Under the pieces are notes generated by a model. It saw only the letters and a program-made list of their open reading frames with translations, ran no database searches and was not told where the DNA came from. Positions 55,933 to 64,000 of a stretch of DNA of 64,000 nt are shown here, piece after piece; position 1 is the stretch's first letter, and every line of letters begins with the position of its first letter. Location: assembly GCF_001269885.1 (NCBI RefSeq), contig NZ_LHVH01000017.1:992001-1056000 (forward strand), in the 5' to 3' direction. A program made the position numbers and the translations under genes. The stretch comes from Pseudomonas kilonensis. GTDB taxonomy: Bacteria; Pseudomonadota; Gammaproteobacteria; Pseudomonadales; Pseudomonadaceae.

Positions 55933-58014
55933 CTAGAAATCTACGGTCACTCCGGTATAAAACGCGCGACCATCACCTGGCGAGTGGAGGGATGCCTGAG
56001 CACCGTCCGGGTCGTACCAGACGTATTCGTAATATCGGTTTGTGAGGTTCTTCAGTTGCAGATCGACGCTCACTGACCGCGTTACCTTGTAGGTTGCGCC
56101 AAGGTTCATCAGCACGTAGCCGCCATAAGTTCCCTTCGTGTTTTCCCGTTCAAGGTAGTAGTTAGTCTGACCGTTCATCCAGGCAGTCAGCTGTAATGCA
56201 GGTGTCGCGTCATAGCTGATGCCCACGTTGTATAGGTGATGCGGGATATGGTCGATTTCCTGACCTTCGCTGTTAGGCAGAGTGGCGCTCGGCTGGAGGA
56301 TTTTCGAATACTGCCAGGAGTACGCCATCCATATTTCGGTGCGATCGTTTGGGTGCAGGTTCATCTGCAAGTCATAACCCCACCGCCGAGTTTCACCAAC
56401 GTTGTCTGACTCACCACTCGGGTCGTTCAGCCGGCGACTGACTTCACCTGAAGCCTCTTGCTGCCAATAGGCAACACGCCCGTCCACCCAGTCAGCCGGC
56501 GTGAACTTGATTCCGGTTTCCCAGCCTTCGTTGATCGACGGTGCTAGGTCGGTATCCCTGGGCGGAATCTTATAAGCCGCAGCCCCGGTGCCCACTTGAA
56601 AGGTACGTCCCCAATTCGCGTAGAAGCTGGCCACATCCCACGGCGAATACACGACGTTGATTTTCGGCTGTTTGATCAACCCGTAGTCGTTGATGTCGTA
56701 GTCCATGCCGGTCATCTCATTGGTGAAATCGCCTTGGATCTTGTCGACCCGATAGGCCGGTATGATCTTCAGAGATTCAAGCGGTTTGATCTCGGCCTGG
56801 ACATAAGCGCCATAGGTATCGAAGTCGAACTGCTGGTCGCGCGTAGTCGCCAGACGCGCACGGTCTTTGGTGCGATAGCGCTCACTTTTGTTTTGCTGCT
56901 GTTGTATGTCTGTACCACCTTCCAGGGCGAAATCGTAAAGCCAACTGACTTCCGGGCGCCAAGTCAGAGAGGTGAGCGCCCCATATTGCGTTTCGTAGTT
57001 GTCACGCTCCTGCTGCGAGCTCGAACTCCAGTATTGTGTCCAGCGCCTGTCATCGAAGGTGTTGACGTAGCTCTTCGCTGACCAGGCAAGGGTGTCAGCC
57101 AGGTCTGTATCGAAATGCAGACTGACCTGGTTCATGCGCCGGGTGCCCTTGTCGGTTGAGTTGAAGCTGTTAGTCATTTCCGGATGATGTCGGGCATCAT
57201 CCTCAGCCAGATAACCTGGCTCCTGAGCCTCGGTTTCGTAATGACGAGTGACCAATCCGATGCGGTAGCTGCCGTCGTCCGGCATATAGAACCATTTGCC
57301 TGACATTGAGAACTTGTCTGCCTCGGCATGATCCCGGTAGCCATCGGATTTTTGATAGGCGAAGAAGTAATTCTGAGTCCAGTTGCTGCTCTCAAAGCCC
57401 TTGGCGATTTGGGCTTCCTGAGTATTGAAGCTGCCATAACGCAGCCGCGCCTTGTTGTAGTCGCCACCCGTGCGGGTCAGCATATTGACGTTGCCAGCAA
57501 TGTTATTCAGTCCATAACGCGCATCACTGGTGCCACGCACCACCTCGATGCTGTCCAGCTCCATGGGGAAAATCATGTCCATGTACGGCATGTTGCCGTC
57601 ATTGCTGTTGCTCGGAATGCCGTCGATCAGCAATTTGACCGCGTTCACTTCCCCTTCGCCATTGAAGCCTCGAAAGGAGATTTTGCCAGAGGTGGTGCCT
57701 TGATTGAACTCGGTCAGCATCACCCCAGGCGCGCGGCTGAACAGCTCCCAACTGTAGTTGACCGGCATCTTTTCAAGGATGTCAGCACCCAGAATATCAA
57801 CTGAGCTAAGCACGCTACTTGTGCTTAACGGTCCGCTGGCGGAACCTTGAATGCTGACTGCACCCAGGGTCAGGGTCGAACTTTCGACTCTGCTGGCTTC
57901 AGCTAATGCCACTGACATCGGGCTCAACGTGAGCACGCCTATTGAAAACAGGGGCCATAGGGGACGGTGCACAGACAAACGCGTTGCGGGGCGCAAAGTA
58001 GTTGAAGCAGGCAT
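55933..58014 (-). CDS. TonB-dependent outer membrane receptor, substrate unknown
   Basis: A full-length 693-residue receptor. A signal region is followed by a TonB-box-like stretch (STLTLGAVSIQG). The plug domain follows (SFRGFNGEGEVNAVKLLIDGIP, DSIEVVRGTSDARYGLNNIAGNVNMLTRTGG), then a beta barrel ending in the aromatic FYTGVTVDF. The ATG at 58014 is chosen because it follows AGGAAG at eight bases; an in-frame GTG lies nine bases upstream. A DUF2946 gene lies ~105 bases upstream on the same strand, an association often seen for metal-related receptors. Confidence 0.9.
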   Translation of the reverse strand: MPASTTLRPATRLSVHRPLWPLFSIGVLTLSPMSVALAEASRVESSTLTLGAVSIQGSASGPLSTSSVLSSVDILGADILEKMPVNYSWELFSRAPGVMLTEFNQGTTSGKISFRGFNGEGEVNAVKLLIDGIPSNSNDGNMPYMDMIFPMELDSIEVVRGTSDARYGLNNIAGNVNMLTRTGGDYNKARLRYGSFNTQEAQIAKGFESSNWTQNYFFAYQKSDGYRDHAEADKFSMSGKWFYMPDDGSYRIGLVTRHYETEAQEPGYLAEDDARHHPEMTNSFNSTDKGTRRMNQVSLHFDTDLADTLAWSAKSYVNTFDDRRWTQYWSSSSQQERDNYETQYGALTSLTWRPEVSWLYDFALEGGTDIQQQQNKSERYRTKDRARLATTRDQQFDFDTYGAYVQAEIKPLESLKIIPAYRVDKIQGDFTNEMTGMDYDINDYGLIKQPKINVVYSPWDVASFYANWGRTFQVGTGAAAYKIPPRDTDLAPSINEGWETGIKFTPADWVDGRVAYWQQEASGEVSRRLNDPSGESDNVGETRRWGYDLQMNLHPNDRTEIWMAYSWQYSKILQPSATLPNSEGQEIDHIPHHLYNVGISYDATPALQLTAWMNGQTNYYLERENTKGTYGGYVLMNLGATYKVTRSVSVDLQLKNLTNRYYEYVWYDPDGAQASLHSPGDGRAFYTGVTVDF

Positions 58015-58120
58015 AGCACGCACTTCCTGATGATCAAGAAACTTTAAGGGCGTTCAGCGTCCATCGCAGGTCGCTAAAGAATTTAAAGATGGCAGCACCG
58101 CACTGTTAGCGGTGTTGTGA

Positions 58121-58510
58121 TCAGGCGAAGGGGGAGGCGCGTGGACTCAAGCTGGGCCAACGGATCCGCGGATGCAGCGTCGGCAATTCAGGGTTTTCGA
58201 GGGCAGCGTTGGAAGTGTACTGCGGGAGAAAGTGCCGGTAGTAGTTGGACGGTAACGCTGCCAATCCTGCATGGCCGCAACAACAGTCGCCATGCTGCAT
58301 GACAGGTTTCGACTGGGGCAGCTGCAAGGCATCAATCATCTTGCCGAGGTCTGCTGGCAAGGCCCTCAAGTTCCCGCCCGAACAAAAACCACCCCAAAGC
58401 ATCAGGCGCACGTCCGGCGTCTGCATCGCACGACTCATCGGCATGGCGAACAGATTGAGTAGTACGGCCAGACAGGCAATCCAGGGACAAATGCGTTTCA
58501 ACGAACCCAT
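58121..58510 (-). CDS. DUF2946-family exported protein
   Basis: A 129-residue protein. An N-terminal signal or anchor (ICPWIACLAVLLNLFAMPMSRA) is followed by a short mature part with CSGG, then GDCCCGHAGLAAL, the Cys/His cluster typical of DUF2946. The family often lies next to TonB receptors and copper proteins; a role in metal binding is plausible but unproven. It is codirectional with and just upstream of the TonB receptor gene. Confidence 0.8.
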   Translation of the reverse strand: MGSLKRICPWIACLAVLLNLFAMPMSRAMQTPDVRLMLWGGFCSGGNLRALPADLGKMIDALQLPQSKPVMQHGDCCCGHAGLAALPSNYYRHFLPQYTSNAALENPELPTLHPRIRWPSLSPRASPFA

Positions 58511-58679
58511 AGATGAAATCGCCGCGAAGGGGCGGCTATTTAGCCCGCTTTAATGACTGAAGTAAATTTTACCCGGGTGCGCCATATCGCCTCAGGTCAT
58601 TGGAGAGGCAGGAGCGAGGCTCCATCCAAACCATGCGCCTGCCCCAACTGGTAAGCTCGGCCACCAATTTGCAGGATGA

Positions 58680-59570
58680 ATGGCTATGTCATTACGCGCG
58701 CTTCGAACACTGCTTGCCATTGCCCAATACGGTTCTTTTGTTAGAGCAGCGGACGCCGTGCACCTGACCCAATCAGCTGTCAGCCTTCATGTTCGGTCTT
58801 TGGAGGAGGATTTCAATACACGCCTGTTTGACCGCTCACGACGGTTGCCGGTGCTGACGGATGCAGGCCATATTGCCGTTGAGCGCGCGCGAGAAATTCT
58901 AGCCCTATACGACGGGATCTCCTCCGAGATTGGAGGCGACACTGAGTTGCGCGGCAGGCTCAGAATCGGTGCCATTCATACAGCGCTGGCGAGCGCCTTG
59001 CCCCTCGCGTTGTCGGCAATGCGTGCTGAGCATCCTCACCTGCGCATTACTGTTGCGTCGGGAATGTCCGCTGAGTTGGCCACGCGCGTGGAGGCGGGCG
59101 AGCTTGACGTTGCGATCACCACGGAGCCGGTGAAGCCACACCCTTATGGCCTGGCAAGCACGGTACTTTACGAGGAAGGGTTCTGGATCATCGCGCCGGT
59201 GTCTCATGCGCATGAGGACTTGAAGCTTCTACTCAAAAGCCAGCCGTTCATTCGATTTGATCCTCGCGCCTGGGCAGGTCGAACGATTGAGCGAGAGCTT
59301 CGCGCTATGCGGCTGCGCGTGCAGACCAGCATGGAACTGGATAGCCAGGATGCGATTATCCAGATGGTCTCAAGCGGACTGGGCGTATCCATCATTCCAC
59401 TCTCTGGACATCAAGTCGCAAGCTTGAAAACACTGGCCGTTGGGCCGTTCGGCATGCCTCAAAAAACCAGGCGCGTGGTATTGCTGGAGCGCGAAGATCG
59501 TCCCCTTGGGCGACTGGCGGTAGCCCTGGCGAACGCGGTGAAAGCGCATGTCTTGCACGATAAACCATGA
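58680..59570 (+). CDS. LysR-family transcriptional regulator
   Basis: A 296-residue regulator: winged HTH LRTLLAIAQYGSFVRAADAVHLTQSAVSLHVRSLEE, then a periplasmic-binding-like effector domain (LRGRLRIGAIHTALASALPL, VSSGLGVSIIPLSGHQV). ATG 58680 or 58686 may start it; AGGA lies just ahead. It is codirectional with an AEC transporter gene 180 bases downstream, which it probably controls. Confidence 0.9.
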   Translation: MAMSLRALRTLLAIAQYGSFVRAADAVHLTQSAVSLHVRSLEEDFNTRLFDRSRRLPVLTDAGHIAVERAREILALYDGISSEIGGDTELRGRLRIGAIHTALASALPLALSAMRAEHPHLRITVASGMSAELATRVEAGELDVAITTEPVKPHPYGLASTVLYEEGFWIIAPVSHAHEDLKLLLKSQPFIRFDPRAWAGRTIERELRAMRLRVQTSMELDSQDAIIQMVSSGLGVSIIPLSGHQVASLKTLAVGPFGMPQKTRRVVLLEREDRPLGRLAVALANAVKAHVLHDKP

Positions 59571-59753
59571 GTAATACTTGTTGATTGCTGAAGTTTAAAA
59601 CGTTTTTATTTTGGAGTCCGACCTCTTATCGTGGTCCTCGTACAAGTGAGTTCTTGAGGGCACCATGATCACTGGACCTGCCGTAGACATGCCGCTGATG
59701 AGCCGACTGATTGTGGGATGTGAACCGTCGGCACAAAAAACCAAGGCACGCGT

Positions 59754-60680
59754 ATGACCCTTTCCTTGTTGACTGCCTTGTTGCCCATCGCACTACTGAT
59801 CGTGCTGGGCGCGTGGCTCAAGCGTCGTCAATTTCTGACGGATACTTTTTGGGCACAGGCAGAGCGCCTGGCGTATTACGTGTTGCTGCCTTCTCTTTTC
59901 TTTCACGGACTGGCGACCGCCAACCTTGATGGCGTGCCCTTTCAAAGCATGGTTTCGGTGCTCGTATTCTCGACTGTGGTGGTATCGCTAATGTTGTTGG
60001 GCGCGAAGTCGCTGATCACCATGGACGATGCTGCGTTCACTTCGGTTTTTCAGGGTGGGATACGTTTCAATAACTACGTAGGCGTGTCGGCAGCCGCGGG
60101 CCTGTTCGGTGTGCAGGGTATAGCCCTGGCAGCGGTCGCGAACGCGGCCATAGTGCCCAGCGTGAACATCCTGTGCGTAATGGTATTCGCGAAGTACGGG
60201 TCAGCCGGCAGGATGCCATTTAGCAAAGTCCTCAAGCAGTTGGCATTGAACCCACTGATACTCGCGTGCTTCGCCGGCGGATTGATCCAGGTCTCGGGCT
60301 GGGGACTGCCTGTCGGTATTGAGCCGATGCTCAAGGCCTTGGGACAAGCGTCACTGCCGCTCGGATTGCTCTGCGTTGGTGCTGCGCTTGAGTTCGGAAG
60401 CATAAGACAATGGTTTCGCCCGGTGGGTTACTCGTCGCTGACCAAGTTTATAATCATGCCACTGGTTACGCTTTTGGCGTGCCACCTATTCGAACTTGAA
60501 GGAAAGGCCGCGGTTGCAGCACTTCTATTCCAGGCACTGCCCACAGCCTCATCCTCCTACATCATGGCAAGGCAATTAGGGGGAGACGCCCCCCTTATGG
60601 CTGGGATCATCGCTTGCCAGACCATGCTGGCAGGATTAGCACTTCCAGCGGTTATCCTCGTGATGGCCCAGTGGGTTTGA
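59754..60680 (+). CDS. AEC-family transporter
   Basis: A 308-residue membrane protein with about ten hydrophobic segments in two halves, typical of the auxin efflux carrier family (LAYYVLLPSLFFHGLATANL near the start; LGQASLPLGLLCVGAALEFG in the middle; LFQALPTASSSYIMARQLGG near the end). Bacterial members move malonate, malate or amino acids; the substrate here is unknown. It lies downstream of a LysR regulator. Confidence 0.87.
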   Translation: MTLSLLTALLPIALLIVLGAWLKRRQFLTDTFWAQAERLAYYVLLPSLFFHGLATANLDGVPFQSMVSVLVFSTVVVSLMLLGAKSLITMDDAAFTSVFQGGIRFNNYVGVSAAAGLFGVQGIALAAVANAAIVPSVNILCVMVFAKYGSAGRMPFSKVLKQLALNPLILACFAGGLIQVSGWGLPVGIEPMLKALGQASLPLGLLCVGAALEFGSIRQWFRPVGYSSLTKFIIMPLVTLLACHLFELEGKAAVAALLFQALPTASSSYIMARQLGGDAPLMAGIIACQTMLAGLALPAVILVMAQWV

Positions 60681-60939
60681 GTGTCAAGTGTTTACAAACA
60701 TTGAGTAAAGTAAGACCGACAAGAAAGCGCCTCTGGTTCGATCGAGTGTGTCAGGTGTTACTCATTGACAAACGAGAGATGAGCAGACCACTTCAGGAAA
60801 CTTTGCATCTGCCCCCCCTCGAACACCGTACTCCTGTTTGGAAAACGACTTTTGCTGCCGCGACACCGGGTCGAGTTATGAAGCGAGAACATGAGTTGGT
60901 GCCGGGCGGCCAAACCCTTCGGGTTGATCGCCTTCACGC
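60681..60939. other. Intergenic region, no gene seen
   Basis: About 260 bases between the convergent AEC and metC-like genes. No ORF with family features. Confidence 0.55.
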
Positions 60940-60972
60940 GTTAGGCACAGCCCATAATGCGCTGTGCCTAAC
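60940..60972 (-). terminator. Terminator hairpin after the metC-like gene
   Basis: GTTAGGCACAGC and its exact complement GCTGTGCCTAAC are separated by nine bases, starting 7 bases beyond the metC-like stop codon. The stem is strong but lacks a long T-run; it could serve both convergent genes. Confidence 0.6.
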
Positions 60973-60978
60973 ACAGTT

Positions 60979-62181
60979 TCATGAGTATTCGATAATCTGC
61001 TGGCTACGTAACATATTGAACCTCGCAAAGCCTTCTTCGAGATCGGAGATAAGATCAGATGGATCTTCAAGACCGATATGAAGCCGCACCAGGTGCCCGT
61101 CGACTTCCCAAGAGGTCGCACTTCTGACGGGTTTGGGGTCGGCAATCATCGCCAAGCTTTCAAAACCACCCCAAGAGTAACCAATTGAAAACAACGATAG
61201 GCTATCCAAAAGTGCATCTGCCGCTACTTGTGTTGAAGGTTTGGTCACGAAGGAGAGTAAACCGGACGCTCCTTTAAAATCCCTCTTCCATAACTGGTGC
61301 TGAGGGTGAGATTCTAATGCAGGATAATAAACCGCTTTCACCTCCTCGCGTGTCTCCAACCACTTGGCGACAATCGTAGCGTTTCTGTAATGACGCTCCA
61401 GTCGCACATCAAGTGTTCTCATGCCCCGGAGCGCCAGCGTCACGTCATCTGGACTCGCAAATAAGCCCATGCTGAAATGGAATCGTTTGAGGCTGTCCCA
61501 CGCGCGCTTGGAGGCTGATACGGTGCCAAGAACCGCATCGGAGTGACCGACGATATATTTCGTAGCTGCCATGATGGACAGATCAACACCAAGTTCCAAT
61601 GAAGGAAAGTAAAGCGGGGTGCCCCAAGTGTTGTCTGCAATAACTAGGATGTCATGATCATGTGCAACCTTGGCTATAGCAGGGAGGTCTTGTATTTCCA
61701 AAGTCAAGGAGCCAGGAGATTCGGTATAGATCGCTTTAGTGTTCGGCTTGAGCAAGTCAACGATTCCGGCTCCTATTGTCGGATCGTAAAACGAGACCTC
61801 AATCCCCAGCCGTTGACCCACCTGCTCACAAAAAGCCCTTATCGGCGCATACACATTGTCGGCAACTAGCAGATGATCCCCAGTTCCCACGACAGACAGT
61901 ATGGCAGTCGTGCATGCCGAGAGCCCTGAAGGACAAAGAACCGTGCCTTCCGCTCCCTCCAACTGCTGGAGGGCCTGAGTCAATGCCTCTGTCGAAGGGT
62001 TATTCCACCGGCCATACGAATATTTTTGGCGACCCTCGCGCATCGATTCCGATGTAGGAAAAGCTACGGTGGAGCCCCGGTAAACCGGTGTATTCACGAA
62101 ACCATGATGCTGATTGGGGTTGATAGAAGCATGGGCGAGCAGGGTTTGCACGGTTTTATATTTCTTCATACAGGCTGCCAT
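60979..62181 (-). CDS. metC: Cystathionine beta-lyase-like PLP enzyme
   Basis: A 400-residue gamma-family Cys/Met PLP enzyme. The Lys lies in LSIMAATKYIVGHSD, the N-terminal signature is KYSYGRWNNPSTEALTQALQQLEG, and LFSIGYSWGGFESLA is typical of MetC. It should cleave cystathionine or related sulfur amino acids. The start may be ATG 62181 or the ATG at its fifth codon. An AnsP-like permease gene is divergent from it, 364 bases away. Together with metY at 42938 it adds sulfur amino acid capacity to the island. Confidence 0.85.
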   Translation of the reverse strand: MAACMKKYKTVQTLLAHASINPNQHHGFVNTPVYRGSTVAFPTSESMREGRQKYSYGRWNNPSTEALTQALQQLEGAEGTVLCPSGLSACTTAILSVVGTGDHLLVADNVYAPIRAFCEQVGQRLGIEVSFYDPTIGAGIVDLLKPNTKAIYTESPGSLTLEIQDLPAIAKVAHDHDILVIADNTWGTPLYFPSLELGVDLSIMAATKYIVGHSDAVLGTVSASKRAWDSLKRFHFSMGLFASPDDVTLALRGMRTLDVRLERHYRNATIVAKWLETREEVKAVYYPALESHPQHQLWKRDFKGASGLLSFVTKPSTQVAADALLDSLSLFSIGYSWGGFESLAMIADPKPVRSATSWEVDGHLVRLHIGLEDPSDLISDLEEGFARFNMLRSQQIIEYS

Positions 62182-62545
62182 TTCTTGAGTAGTGGGGGCG
62201 TGTCGTTGCGCGTGTCACTGAGATTAAAGTACTAAATTTATTAAATGTCTACCATCTGGTTTGCGTTTAGTAAAAACGTCTTTAAAAACAGAGAGTTATC
62301 CTTGTATTATAAAATCTATTGCATGGCTACCGAGTAGATGGTAGGTTTTTCGTGCCTGATGGTTTCGGCCTTTTCGACCGAAATGTGATGCTTATGGCGC
62401 GCGAGGACATTTCTAGAGCGAGGCCTAATAACCGTAATGGTGAAGGCGCGGTGCGCTCTCTTTCTTCTCTTTGAAGCTGGGGAGGAAAGACTTAAGTTTG
62501 CAAGGGATAAGAAAAATATCTGCAAATTAATTGTTTGGGTGACAC
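62182..62545. other. Divergent promoter region between metC-like and permease genes
   Basis: About 360 AT-rich bases without a credible gene. AT-rich promoter-like sequence (TTATAAAATCTATT near 62306) is present, but no element could be assigned with confidence. Confidence 0.45.
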
Positions 62546-64000
62546 ATGAAAAAGAAAAACGTACAGCCCGCTCCAGCCGTTCAGTGTGAAAGCGAATTGA
62601 GAGACAGATCGAACTGGCTTGACTCTCATGAAAGTGGCTACTCAAAACACCTAAAAAAACGCCATGTGCAGATGATGGCACTCGGCGGAGCTATCGGCAC
62701 TGGGTTGTTCTTGGGAGCAGGGGCCAGACTTCAAATTGCCGGGCCTGCACTTGCGGTGGTGTATTTAGTGTGTGGAGTTTTCGCCTTTTTCATACTAAGA
62801 GCATTGGGTGAGCTGGTTATGCACCGCCCTAGCAGCGGGAGTTTTGTATCTTATACTAGAGAGTTTATGGGGGAGCGCGCCTCCTTTGTAGCGGGCTGGA
62901 TGTACTTCTTGGTTTGGGCACTAACGGGTGTAGTTGACATAACAGCGATTGCGATATACATGAAATACTGGAGCGTTTTTTCGGACGTTCCACAGTGGAT
63001 ATTCGCGCTTAGCGCCTTGGGCGTTGTGACATTGATGAACATGGTTGGTGTCAAATGGTTTGGTGAAATGGAGTTTTGGTTTGCTGTTATTAAGGTGGCA
63101 GCTATCAGCATTTTTTTGATTGTCGGCTCGTTTTTTTTTGCAACTGGCCACGAGGTGGCGGGGCACATCCCGGGTCTGCATTTGATCTCGGATAATGGAG
63201 GTGTTTTTCCCCATGGCTTTCTGCCGGCGATTATTATCGTGCAAGGCGTAATTTTTGCTTATGCGAGTATAGAGTTGGTGGGAACCGCTGCTGGTGAGAC
63301 GGCAGATGCCAAAAGGGTCATCCCTAAAGCAATCAATGGCGTGGTTTGGAGAATAGGGCTTTTTTACGTAGGCTCGGTATTCTTGCTAGTCACTGTATTG
63401 CCGTGGACGGCCTACAGCGCTAATGTCAGCCCTTTCGTGACGTTCTTTGAAGCGCTCGGCATTCCTGGAATTGGCTCCGTTATGAATATCGTTGTAATGA
63501 CTGCCGCACTCTCTAGTCTGAACTCAGGCTTGTACGCAACGGGGCGGGTACTGAGATCGCTAGCCATGGGAGGATCTGCCCCCAAGATGTTTAAACGTAT
63601 GAGCACCCAAGGGGTTCCCTATATGGGGATCTTAGTGACAATGGGGATCAACGTATTTGGCGTGCTATTGAATTTTCTAATTCCGTCCCAGCTATTTGAG
63701 CTGCTGCTTAATCTAGTTTCTCTGGGGATCCTTTCCACTTGGGCATTCATTGTACTTTCTCAAATAATGTATCGTCGTGCGGTGAAGAGAGGTGAAGCCG
63801 AGATGGTCTCGTTTAGAATGCCAGGTGCTCCGTTTACTTCTTGGCTGACCCTGGGTTTCTTGCTCGTAGTGCTGGTGCTATTGGGTTTCGATTATCCTAA
63901 TGGAACATATACTGTTTTATCTATACCGGTAGTCGCTGGAGCTCTAATGCTGGGTTGGGCAAAGGCCGTCCGTTCCAAAGCCGTGCGCTCGGAAAAAATA
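62546..64000 (+). CDS. ansP: Amino acid permease, AnsP-like (cut by window edge)
   Basis: 485 residues are visible and the frame is still open at the edge. It is an APC-superfamily permease with about 12 helices: VQMMALGGAIGTGLFLGAGA, GPALAVVYLVCGVFAFFILR, ALGELVMHRPSSGSFVSYTR, VGTAAGETADAKRVIPKAIN and FDYPNGTYTVLSIP closely resemble enterobacterial AnsP, the L-asparagine permease. The start ATG 62546 lacks a clear Shine-Dalgarno. It is divergent from the metC-like gene. Substrate specificity cannot be proven from sequence; other neutral amino acids are possible. Confidence 0.88.
   Translation, partial: MKKKNVQPAPAVQCESELRDRSNWLDSHESGYSKHLKKRHVQMMALGGAIGTGLFLGAGARLQIAGPALAVVYLVCGVFAFFILRALGELVMHRPSSGSFVSYTREFMGERASFVAGWMYFLVWALTGVVDITAIAIYMKYWSVFSDVPQWIFALSALGVVTLMNMVGVKWFGEMEFWFAVIKVAAISIFLIVGSFFFATGHEVAGHIPGLHLISDNGGVFPHGFLPAIIIVQGVIFAYASIELVGTAAGETADAKRVIPKAINGVVWRIGLFYVGSVFLLVTVLPWTAYSANVSPFVTFFEALGIPGIGSVMNIVVMTAALSSLNSGLYATGRVLRSLAMGGSAPKMFKRMSTQGVPYMGILVTMGINVFGVLLNFLIPSQLFELLLNLVSLGILSTWAFIVLSQIMYRRAVKRGEAEMVSFRMPGAPFTSWLTLGFLLVVLVLLGFDYPNGTYTVLSIPVVAGALMLGWAKAVRSKAVRSEKI

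Noticed and set aside
62561..62580. CCCGCTCCA match considered as a right attachment site for tRNA-Gly
   Set aside because: Only nine bases match, and it lies within the start of the AnsP-like gene without the preceding tRNA sequence.

Overview
The window looks like a chromosomal segment from the Pseudomonas fluorescens group. The evidence is the GC-rich core coding sequence, the gacA-uvrC-pgsA-tRNA-Gly order, many REP/REPIN palindromes with GTGGGAGC-type arms, and gene sets typical of fluorescent pseudomonads.

Left half (1-33.6 kb) is ordinary core or near-core genome. It opens with the tail of a phospholipase D-family gene and a small secreted Cys-rich protein. A catabolic locus follows (1.2-8.0 kb): a polar amino acid-type ABC importer, a RidA protein, an IclR regulator, a fold-III PLP lyase and a 2-keto-3-deoxygluconate kinase. 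Together these fit uptake and deamination of an amino sugar acid such as D-glucosaminate; this is inference. Next come a cytosolic parvulin, a PAS-hybrid histidine kinase and a PilU-like ATPase. A ketone-body locus (12.4-18.5 kb) encodes acetoacetyl-CoA synthetase, 3-hydroxybutyrate dehydrogenase, a GntP permease and an HbcR-like sigma-54 activator. A good -24/-12 promoter lies just ahead of the permease. A yejABEF peptide importer, a second parvulin, a lipase and a three-repeat beta-rich protein follow. A DAHP synthase comes next; its leader encodes an aromatic-rich peptide followed by a textbook terminator, then a second aromatic-rich small ORF. The segment ends with a nitrilase-family amidase, a GNAT protein, gacA, uvrC, pgsA and tRNA-Gly(GCC).

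Right half (33.6-64 kb) behaves as an accessory region inserted at tRNA-Gly. It starts with a P4-type integrase that carries an unusual C-terminal extension. It continues with a pentapeptide-repeat protein, an OLD-like ATPase/TOPRIM gene, and the N-terminal piece of a PD-(D/E)XK nuclease gene cut off by an IS21-family element. Further right are metY, two GlxA-type AraC regulators, an aromatic-acid-type efflux operon (DUF1656-HlyD-FUSC-CMD) divergent from an IclR regulator, an isochorismatase-like hydrolase and a metallo-beta-lactamase-fold hydrolase. Then comes a decayed mosaic of four gene fragments (53.6-55.9 kb), followed by a TonB receptor with a DUF2946 gene, a LysR/AEC-transporter pair, a metC-like lyase, and the start of an AnsP-like amino acid permease that runs off the edge. 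I see no second copy of the tRNA 3' end, so the island's far boundary is probably outside the window, or this is a patchwork of insertions.

Most interesting items: the two-peptide aromatic leader of the DAHP synthase; the nuclease/ATPase pair broken by IS21; the integrase with a ParS-like tail; the putative D-glucosaminate locus with a candidate sigma-54 promoter; the REP-derived tandem and composite repeats; and the head-to-head truncated fragments at 54.1 and 55.75 kb.
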